In this document: positions 22,191 through 30,253 of the stretch, one piece after another
Numbering within the stretch: the first letter of the stretch is position 1
Layout: each line of letters starts with the position of its first letter
From: Morinoia aosen
Lineage: Eukaryota; Arthropoda; Malacostraca; Amphipoda; Talitridae
Length of the DNA stretch: 64,000 nucleotides
NCBI GenBank assembly: GCA_030386875.1
Contig: CM059559.1
Coordinates: forward strand, 69,516,392 to 69,580,391
Direction of reading: 5' to 3'
Notes under the pieces: generated by a model
Told to the model about the DNA's origin: nothing
Seen by the model: the letters and a program-made list of their open reading frames with translations, nothing else
Databases searched by the model: none
Position numbers and translations under genes: made by a program

Positions 22191-22812
22191 TTTCACTATC
22201 ATACTACCCGTGGCTCTACGGTGCCCTCTTGAAATCATAAGTGATTTAGGTACTATTTCAAGGTGAGCCGGTGGTGATACGAGATTTCCTATTTACGCGA
22301 AATGTGAAAAGGTTCTAGTTTTCTGTTGTGGCTTTTTGTTCTCCCTCAGAATCCTTTGGCGAGCGTGATCTGGATGGGATGCTCCTTTAATTAAGAGGCC
22401 ACTTTCTTTGATTTACCAAGCCTAACTTCTCTTCTCCAACGTGTGTTTCATCTCCAAATTTAATTTCTTCAATTCTGGGAAGTGCCTAGGTTCGTAAGTG
22501 AATACTAATGAAACTTTCTAATTCTGAAATCAAAGTGTTATATGATCTGACGCGGTGGTACCTCATTTAATCACTAATTCATTCCTCCTTATTAAGTTGA
22601 AGTTCTGTGTTGGGCTGGGAGGTGCCGGGACTATAATGGCCTCCAGTTCTCCTTGTTAAACGTCAAGACGTAACAAGATACGCCGTAGAACTTGTTGGGT
22701 CTGCGGCCACTATGAAGACCATTTAATTCTGTGACTTCTCCCGATTGAGCAGCTTAGCGTTGACAATTTTGTCGTGTTGACGAAAAAATAGTACTGCAAA
22801 CGCATTGTGTCG
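22191..22812. other. Unassigned sequence before the C48 peptidase fragment
   Basis: No reliable frame. It may belong to the same decayed element as the peptidase fragment, because that fragment appears to start abruptly, but I see no motif. Confidence 0.3.
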
Positions 22813-23215
22813 CAGAGCTGCTGAAGGTGTGGCGTACGTCCCGCACATCTGTTCGCTGAACGGTGACCCCAGTCCAGATGTTATTGAGTAGATAAAGAAG
22901 GTGTACACAGGCACTAAAGCCATTAAAAAACTTGTGTTTCAGCGCCTAAATGTACAACAACAAATGGACGGTTCAAGCTGTGATCTATTCGCTCTAGCAT
23001 TCTACACGTCTGTAGTGAAAGGAAAAGACCCATGTTTTCTCGCCTACGACGTGCGCAAGATGAGGAAACCTCTTATTTCGTGCTTCGAAGAAAATTCGTT
23101 GATGGATTTTCTACTCATGGCAACGTCTGAAAGCGGCCGCTTTGAACAAGGAAAACTTCTCGGGCTAAATGGACCACGAATTCGAAAAGAATTAATGATT
23201 AAGTGTGGGAGCTAA
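22813..23215 (+). pseudogene. C48 (Ulp1/SENP-like) cysteine peptidase fragment
   Basis: The frame reads SLNGDPSPDVIE, a TAG stop near 22890, then about 104 residues including VQQQMDGSSCDLFALAF and KMRKPLISCFEE. The Q-x5-G-S-x-C-x-L-F-A pattern is the oxyanion Gln and catalytic Cys region of Ulp1-like peptidases found in transposon-encoded or transposon-derived proteins. The usual Gly after the Cys is replaced by Asp, and the His and Asp catalytic region is not visible upstream. It is a broken fragment with no adjacent transposase. There is no ATG: the open segment after the stop begins with GTG. Confidence 0.55.
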
Positions 23216-24440
23216 ATGTTTATACGTAAAATACACGCATATCTACTTTTTAAGGAACAAGATACCGTTTGTTAGATTGGCTACATCCAGGAAGCTGTAT
23301 TATAAATGTTATTTAGACTGTATGATAATGTAATGGGTATGGATCATGTAAGTTATGTTATGCTATGAATGTTGACAGGTTATAAATGTTGATAATTTTA
23401 TCATGTCAATTTCAACAAACTGAAAATTTTTTTGCTTAATTTACTTGTTTAACTTGAGCTCAAATGAAGGCCTGCAAATGTTTCCCAGCAAGTGGTCAAG
23501 GCCCAAATTTCAGTCCCACTGCTCAGAGCATCTGGTCTGCGTGTTGGGGCTGGAATCGAAAGCCGCAACTCAACGAGGCCCACAGAAGAGAACGACCGCC
23601 TGAACTTCATGGCTACACACACTCGACGTCTCTCAGACATTCTCTTATTGGGATTAGTTAGTTCGCTGATAACTTTGAAAATTAAGCGAAGGAGGCAAAT
23701 GGGAGCTGTGCCCCCTCCCCCCCGGTAAGTGCATGCAAAAAATTTATCCAATAGCTGGTCCGCTGGAGAAAAGTATCACTTATAATTCTAATGTAGATTG
23801 ATTGCTCACGGTAGCGCATCTTATCTCAAAATTAAGAGCTAACAAGAGCATAGCCCCCTGTTGTCTGTGAATAATGAAGAATGTTGGCATATGCGATTGT
23901 CCTTAAGAAAATTCGGATATTTTGTTTGAGAGCAATTTGAAGTCGATGAGTGCATTCTTTCAAAAGTTGCGAGTAGGCGAACGCAATTTTTTGTGACGGC
24001 GCGCGAGTCGGATAGGCATATCGAAGAATTTCTGTATTTTTAAAAAACCGTTAGGGTCGTGGCCGCGTGTTTGATATGGGAAAGAGAGAATGTTTCACGC
24101 TTTCATTTAAGAGTAATTTGAAGTCGATGAGTGCATTCTTTCAGAAGTTGCGAGTCGGGAGCTAAAGTCTGAAGTTGCGCGAGTAGGACTCAAGAAATTC
24201 TCAAGAAAATTCTGTACTTCTCACAAACCGTTTCTTGAACCGTCTCGACTGCGGCCTGCCGGTATGTTTTTACGCTATTAGAACTCACCAGTTTGATGTC
24301 TAAGTTTAATTTGGTTAGTTGACAAAACGTTGCACTGTCAACATGCAGCGTTAGCATGCATTTATGGTTTGTTTTTAATATCCTACAATACCTGACGAAA
24401 AGTTTCTCTCAAATAGTAAAAAATGAGGCTTTTATTATTT
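23216..24440. other. Unassigned sequence with a 181-bp tandem duplication
   Basis: An approximately 181-bp segment is repeated in tandem: AATTTGAAGTCGATGAGTGC occurs at about 23934 and 24115. An open frame at about 23492-23728 ends just before a donor-like CCCG|GTAAGT with a hydrophobic stretch (ILLLGLVSSLITL), but no family is recognised. Confidence 0.4.
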
Positions 24441-24444
24441 GAAC

Positions 24445-25169
24445 GAAATAACTACTAAAGTTTAATAATAAATAATAACTCATTTAACGACAGCTTCGGT
24501 CATAAACTATTTAGCTGTCGCTTTGGCATTCAGGCCAAAGTTAAACCACAACAATACAAGTTCACCAATATTTCAGATTACATTACATCGCAAACTGTAC
24601 ACAAAATACATTTCAAAATTCCATACATCTCCTCTACCATATGCAAGTCACAATCGATCCTTGGTATTATAATCCACCACTTCAAGTACACCTGAACACT
24701 TTGGGCAGCCCGACCCCCATGGGGGTTTCAGCTGCCCACCCATTTATGGCCGGGCCCCTTACCCATGCTGAAACCCCCGGGGTATCAACATAGCGCGCCC
24801 GGCCATATTGCGCGTTCATCGTCTATACTGCCAAAAACAAAGATATCCTCTGCTGAAGCAATGAGTATAGTTTAATGGATTACTTTGCATTATTCCACTA
24901 GCTTGGCTAGTCACCATTACAAATAACCGCTTGGTACAATAGGATTGACTCCGCTCTTTTCCATTTGTTCTTATATATTGCCAAATACATTTACTTCCTT
25001 CACATATTCCAGCACTTTGTAGATAGGTCCACCGTCACATAACAGCTTAGCCACACTGACGCTTCCTCCAGTGACTGGTCGGAGTACTCTCTTGTTTGCT
25101 GTAGCGCCGCACACTCCTCCAATACATGCTTCACTGTTAGAACTGCCACTTCACACCATCCGCATACAG
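24445..25169 (-). pseudogene. 3' end of a non-LTR retrotransposon (ORF2 C-terminus and 3' UTR)
   Basis: On the minus strand, about 25000-25165 encodes a C-terminal CCHC knuckle (CGWC...TVKHVLEEC) followed by a short acidic tail and a stop, as in non-LTR ORF2 proteins. The downstream (lower-coordinate) 3' UTR is GC-rich with nested inverted repeats and ends in a TAATAAATAATAA-type simple tail near 24465-24478. Everything upstream of the knuckle is missing because a hAT-like terminus begins at 25170. Clade undetermined. Confidence 0.6.
24721..24806. repeat. Interlocked GC-rich inverted repeats
   Basis: GGGGGTTTCAGC (24721-24732) pairs with GCTGAAACCCCC (24767-24778), and ATGGCCGGGC (24746-24755) pairs with GCCCGGCCAT (24797-24806). 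The two stems interleave, so they could form a pseudoknot-like fold or alternatives. The island lies in the 3' UTR of the non-LTR relic. Confidence 0.7.
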
Positions 25170-25260
25170 CAGGGCTGCCAGTCAACTTTTTCCAAAATCC
25201 CCAGACTGACCCCTGAAATTTCCCCAGATCGTGATAAAATTCCCCAGGTATTACCAAAAG
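25170..25260 (+). mobile_element. hAT-like transposon terminus
   Basis: The block begins CAGGGCTGCCA and continues with repeated TTTTCC/TTCCCC-type motifs (AACTTTTTCCAAAATCCCC, TGAAATTTCCCC, AAATTCCCC). This is the usual look of a hAT-family terminal inverted repeat and subterminal repeats. The opposite terminus (TGGCAGCCCTG) was not found, so only one end is supported. Confidence 0.45.
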
Positions 25261-26303
25261 TGATAAATATGGTATTTATGTTTATCTTAAATACATTTTC
25301 AGGTTTATTCACTATTTCTATCATCAATGCCAGCACGAAAGTCAAGAGATCCTAATTTTTTCAACCTCTTCAGTCAATCTTGGTCTCTTTGATTGACAGC
25401 TCCCCTTAATTCTTAGGCCAGTGATTAAACTTTGCTCAGAACCCCACTCGGCATACTTTGCATTATTTCTTGCCAATTATTGCTTAGCAAGAAGGAGGTG
25501 CTCGGCAGTTTTTGGTCTTAAGGAATTGTTAGTTTTTTATTCAGTTAAGTAGAGAAAATACTTTTCAACAAATGGAGATGAAAGCGCAAGCGAGACAAGT
25601 CATTAAATATGAAAGGATGCCAAATTAGGGTTACCCAAGCCATCTCTCATTTACCTTAAAGATTTCCAATACTGAGGAATTGGGCATGCCCTTACTGATA
25701 GGTCAGCTGCAATTAGGCGGAAGCCTCCTCACGCTGTCTATTTTATTTATATGAGCTTCATCAACAAGCGAGGGAAGTGCCATTTAATTTATTGGTCATC
25801 ATTACCCGTTTCCGCCTAAAAAAATTTTGCGATGTCCACTTTCGACTTCATAAGCCCATAACTTTTTGTGTTTTTCGGATTCCTACTGTTTCAGTAGGGC
25901 AAACTTGTTCACACCTTTGAACATAATATACCAGCACTTACGACTGGCAAGGTTTCGATCTTTACCTTTCTGTAGCCAATCTTTGAATTCGGAATCGTTC
26001 AACCAATCATCTCTGAATATTTAACTGTGCCACATTTTTTAGGTGATTCTATGGTGTTTAACTACAAGCAGATAAAGCAATATGGACACCGCTACCGGTA
26101 GCGCTGGTACCACAGGCGTACACTATTAAAGACATTTAGCATCTCAGCAGTTTAACGAGTGACAGAGCCAGGCGCTGCATCAGGCGCTGTAATTGCGTCA
26201 CTGCGCGCTTCGTTCGGATCTCGTAAAAACTTGTATTGTTCAACCATGATGCGTTCAAGAAGCTGACTCAGGCCTCTTGTATCACTGGGAACCAATACTA
26301 AAG
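25261..26303. other. Unassigned sequence between hAT-like end and element 2
   Basis: No coding frame. A perfect 12-bp palindrome GCTACCGGTAGC lies at 26091-26102 and an AGGCGCTG motif repeats near 26172-26190. Nothing else was recognised. Confidence 0.4.
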
Positions 26304-26316
26304 TTTATCCACGATA
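26304..26316. repeat. Target-site duplication of element 2, 3' side
   Basis: TTTATCCACGATA, identical to 33304-33316, abutting the simple-repeat tail. Confidence 0.85.
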
Positions 26317-26481
26317 ATAATAATAATAATAATAATGAGGGGTGTTGATATAGTCAACATTAAAGCACGGATGCGGGTCCTTTGTTGCTCCCCCCTACGC
26401 ATGTTGTCTGTGACCGAAAGCCCAATTCAACAGTTTATCATTAAAGGTAAGTCAATTGCCAAATAAAGTTGCTGAAAACAT
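26317..26481 (-). other. 3' UTR and (ATT)n tail of element 2
   Basis: A 165-base untranslated region between the ORF2 stop and the TSD, ending in about seven ATT units (sense strand). Unlike the Drosophila I factor, which ends in TAA repeats, the sense-strand repeat here is ATT. Confidence 0.65.
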
Positions 26482-29400
26482 TTAAATTAGGTCATAAGCG
26501 TCTATCACACGAAGATAGTTCATCAATTCTCTAACGTCTAATTGGCGTCCCAATACCGTCTCGACGGTAGGTCGTTGTAGCGTTCGGCAAGCCTTTATAC
26601 AATTTCTACTATTGGTGAGACTTTCACATTCTATGATTAGATGTTTGACTGTTAGTGTTGAGTTATTGCAAAGCTCGCATACTGGTGCGATATCGGGTAC
26701 TTCATTATTCATCAGGTAGCCATGTGTTAAGAGTGTATGTCCTATTCTGAGTCTGTTAACTATTATCTCCTCTTTACGTGATATTTTACCGAAGTCCAAC
26801 TCTATTCCTGGTGATGGTTGTATTTCCCTTAATTTGTCTCTGCAATTTTCCCACCTAGTTTTCCACTGGTTAATCACGGCTTGTCGAATTAATGGTTTCC
26901 AATCTGTGTAGCAAATTAGGATAAATTCTTCGTTTTTTTGGGTTGCGTTCTTGGCTGCAGTATCTGCAGCATCGTTATCGCCTATTCCGACATGAGAGGG
27001 GATCCAGCATATGTTGATGGCTTTGCCGCCTTTTTGTTTTTCGTGTATGTCGTGTTGTATTCGGCGTAGTACTGGATGGTATGTCTCGTACTTTAGGCTG
27101 TTAACGACACTCAAGGAGTCGCAGTAAATTACGAATTTCTTATCTCTTTTTTCATTAATGATGCCAAGGGCCAAGTGGATGGCGTGTATTTCGGCTGAGT
27201 ATATTGAGGCCTCTTTCGGTAGCGTTGCAGAGCGGACAATGGTGCCACATACTGCTGCCGCTCCTGTGCCATTTTCTCCTTTTGAGCCGTCTGTGTATAT
27301 AGTTACATATCCGTCATATTTTTCTTTTGTCATTCTTTTAAACTCTTGACGGATTATGTATTCACGGGTTTCGTTTTTTGGTAGTTCGGTGAGGTCGGTA
27401 TTTATTGTTGGTTTTGTTAGTGCCCATGTGGGAGTATTAATGTTTAGTAGTCGGTATGAAAAGTCTGGTTTAACTCGATTTTTCCGGAGGCCAAATTTTT
27501 CTATCAATATTTGCATTTTAATAGCGAATGTTGGAGTTATTTTCCTATTTTGGAAGAGTAGTCGGTTACTCGGCGTCACAGTGTAATTGAAGGCGGGGTT
27601 TCCATGTTGACTTCGGATTTTGTAGTAATAACAGAGGGATAGATAGTTTCGCCTAATATCGGGAGGCATTTCATTGCAAATAATGTGTAGACTATTTGTT
27701 GGGCTGGATTTGAATGCTCCTGTAGCGATTCGAAGTGCTTCGGATGTAATAGACTCGATGGGCTTTAGAGTTGTTTGGCTGGCAGAGTTATAGATTATTG
27801 ATCCATAATCGAGGATTGATCTTGTAATGCTTCGATAGATTTTGAGGATCGTGGTTTGGTCTGCTCCCCAGCTTTGAGCTGTTATTGATTTTAATAAGTT
27901 CAGGCTATCATTCCCTTTTTTCTTTAAAGCAGTGATGTGTTGTTGCCAGTTCAATTTTTCATCGAAAATCAGGCCGAGGAATTTATGTGAGTTTGTGTAT
28001 TGAATGTTTTCATCATTGAGTTTAAGTATTGGGCTGAGGAAGAGTCCGGGTATGGTATTGAAATGTATTGCTTTGCTTTTACTGGATGAGAATTTGAAGC
28101 CATGATTTTGGGACCACTTAAATATTTTATTAATACAGGATTGCATTTTGTCTTGGATAACCTTGAGGTCTTGGTGGTGGTATCCAACTTGTAAGTCGTC
28201 AACGTATAGTGAGTGGTGGAATTTGTTGTCCGGTGGGATCTGCTTGGCTATGTCGTTTATTTTGAGGGCGAATAACGTGACCGAGAGGACACTGCCTTGA
28301 GGGACTCCGTTTCGCTGTTCGTAAATATTTGAGCTATAGTTGTCTATTCGGACACTTAGTGTTCTACGTTCTAGGAATTTGGCGACAAAAGTTGGTAATC
28401 TGCCCCTGAGTCCAATATCGAATAAATCCCGTATGATCCCATATCTCCATGTTCTGTCGTAAGCTTTTTCAAGGTCGAAGAACACTGAGATGAAGTGTTC
28501 TCTGTTTGCGAATGCTAATCTTATGGTTGAGTCTAGTCTGACCAAATGATCTGTAGTTCTACGCCCCTTTCTGCATCCACACTGCTCTTTACTAATTATA
28601 TTGTGCATATCTAAGTATTCGATCAGTCGATTATTGATCATTCGTTCCATTAATTTGCACAGACAGCTAGTGAGTGCGATGGGTCTGTAGTTATTTGGTT
28701 TACTATGGTCTTTCCCGGGTTTTGGGATTGGTATTATTATCGAGTGCTGCCATTGTGGTGGGAAGTAGCCCGTTGTCCAGAATTTGTTAAAAGTGTTCAA
28801 GATGTATTGTTTAGCTGGTAGTTTTAGGTGTTTGATCATGTCGTATGTTATTTTGTCGTTTCCTGGTGATGTGTTTTTAGTTTTTCTTAGGGCGGATTCA
28901 AATTCATGCATATGGAAAGTTTGGTTATAGATTTCTACGTTTGGCGAACTGAAATGGATCGGTATAGTTTCATTTGCGGTTTTTATTTGTTGAAATTCAG
29001 GGGAATAGCTTTGATCGCTTGACACTTCGCTGAAATTCTCAGCCAGTTTATTCACAATATCAGGGATTGTGCTGTAGTGTATATTGTTTTCGATTAATAT
29101 ATGGACTTTTCTTTGTACTCGACCTTTTATTTTCCTTATTGTTTCGTACACTCTGGCCATTGGTGTATATTTATTAAGTTGGTTTACGAAATTCTTCCAC
29201 GTTTCCTGTTTGCTTGCTCGAATTTTGTATTTATGATTTGCCCTTGCTCGTTTCCAGTTAATTAAGTTAGTAAGATTTTTATTGCGGTGGTATTTCTTGT
29301 AAAGTTTTTCTCTTTCTTCTTTTGATTCTTGGAGTTCTTTTGTCCACCATGGTTTGGGGTAGTATTTTCCTGGTATATAAGTTGGGATGGCTTTTTCAGC

Positions 29401-30210
29401 TGCTGAGTAGAACCGCTGGTATAAGTCGGTGAGTAGTTGTTCGTTATTTGTTGTTGTGTTCAACATCGGCTTGTTCCATGCATTGTTATTGGAATATAGA
29501 TCCCAGTTAGCTTTTGAGTAGTTCCAGATAGTTGATGGGGGTTGGTTGGGACGATTTTCGTTAAGGTAGGTGATCAAAATTGGGCAATGATCGCTATCAC
29601 CCGGCGAGTCGAAAGCAACCCAGTCTAGTAGCACGGCCAATGTAGGTGAGCAAATTGTCAGATCAATAGCTGATTCTGAATTGTATCCTATTCTAGTGGG
29701 TGAACCGGTATTTAATAGGCAAAGGTTATTGTTTGTAATAACAGTTTCTATCAGCTTCCCCCTATTATCTGTATTCTTGCAGCCCCATATGGTGCTGTGT
29801 CCGTTGAAGTCGCCGGCTAGGATGAAAGGATTCGGTAGTTGGTGGATTAGGTTATTTAGTTTTTCGTTTGTGACTGTTTGTCTACCGGGTATGTAGATGC
29901 TGCAGATGGTTATCAGCTGTCCTATGTTTACTTGAATGGCCACGCTTTGTAGTTCAGTCTGTAGATTCAGTTCACAAAAAGGTATTGAGCTATGGACATA
30001 TATTCCAACACCTCCATGGGGGGTTCTGTTGTAATGACCGTGTCGTAGCACATCACTGTAGCCGTTTATTCTGAACTGGCAGTTATCCCATAGCTTTGTT
30101 TCTTGAAGTGCTATTATACTGGGTTGGTGGTTGTTTATTTTTTCCATTAGTTCATCTTTCTTTCCCCTGATGCCTTGGAAGTTCCACTGCAGGATTCCTA
30201 CGTTAGCCAT
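26482..30210 (-). CDS. Non-LTR retrotransposon ORF2 with YVDD reverse transcriptase and RNase H
   Basis: The 1,242-residue protein begins MANVGILQWNFQGI, the first motif of an APE-type endonuclease (also QETK, GDFNGHSTIWG, SDHCPI; residues 1-225). The reverse transcriptase follows at about 470-720, with NYRPIALTSCLCK, DLEKAYDRTW, GVPQGSVLSVTLF and catalytic YVDD near residue 668. RNase H spans about 968-1095 (YTDGSKG, SAEIHAIHLAL, CDSLS, WIPSHVGI...DAAD). A C-terminal CCHC knuckle (CELCN...HLIIEC) lies near 1175. The ATG is in normal context 43 bases after the ORF1 stop. No disabling mutation is seen. Product and role are certain by family; current activity is inferred. Confidence 0.95.
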   Translation of the reverse strand: MANVGILQWNFQGIRGKKDELMEKINNHQPSIIALQETKLWDNCQFRINGYSDVLRHGHYNRTPHGGVGIYVHSSIPFCELNLQTELQSVAIQVNIGQLITICSIYIPGRQTVTNEKLNNLIHQLPNPFILAGDFNGHSTIWGCKNTDNRGKLIETVITNNNLCLLNTGSPTRIGYNSESAIDLTICSPTLAVLLDWVAFDSPGDSDHCPILITYLNENRPNQPPSTIWNYSKANWDLYSNNNAWNKPMLNTTTNNEQLLTDLYQRFYSAAEKAIPTYIPGKYYPKPWWTKELQESKEEREKLYKKYHRNKNLTNLINWKRARANHKYKIRASKQETWKNFVNQLNKYTPMARVYETIRKIKGRVQRKVHILIENNIHYSTIPDIVNKLAENFSEVSSDQSYSPEFQQIKTANETIPIHFSSPNVEIYNQTFHMHEFESALRKTKNTSPGNDKITYDMIKHLKLPAKQYILNTFNKFWTTGYFPPQWQHSIIIPIPKPGKDHSKPNNYRPIALTSCLCKLMERMINNRLIEYLDMHNIISKEQCGCRKGRRTTDHLVRLDSTIRLAFANREHFISVFFDLEKAYDRTWRYGIIRDLFDIGLRGRLPTFVAKFLERRTLSVRIDNYSSNIYEQRNGVPQGSVLSVTLFALKINDIAKQIPPDNKFHHSLYVDDLQVGYHHQDLKVIQDKMQSCINKIFKWSQNHGFKFSSSKSKAIHFNTIPGLFLSPILKLNDENIQYTNSHKFLGLIFDEKLNWQQHITALKKKGNDSLNLLKSITAQSWGADQTTILKIYRSITRSILDYGSIIYNSASQTTLKPIESITSEALRIATGAFKSSPTNSLHIICNEMPPDIRRNYLSLCYYYKIRSQHGNPAFNYTVTPSNRLLFQNRKITPTFAIKMQILIEKFGLRKNRVKPDFSYRLLNINTPTWALTKPTINTDLTELPKNETREYIIRQEFKRMTKEKYDGYVTIYTDGSKGENGTGAAAVCGTIVRSATLPKEASIYSAEIHAIHLALGIINEKRDKKFVIYCDSLSVVNSLKYETYHPVLRRIQHDIHEKQKGGKAINICWIPSHVGIGDNDAADTAAKNATQKNEEFILICYTDWKPLIRQAVINQWKTRWENCRDKLREIQPSPGIELDFGKISRKEEIIVNRLRIGHTLLTHGYLMNNEVPDIAPVCELCNNSTLTVKHLIIECESLTNSRNCIKACRTLQRPTVETVLGRQLDVRELMNYLRVIDAYDLI

Positions 30211-30253
30211 GGGGTGTGTTTGATTTGATTTTGTTATTCAATCGTTCAATTAG

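Noticed and set aside
26317-26340. Reading the element 2 tail as the I-factor TAA repeat
   Set aside because: TAA/ATA units are on the plus strand; the element is on the minus strand, so its sense tail is ATT repeats.
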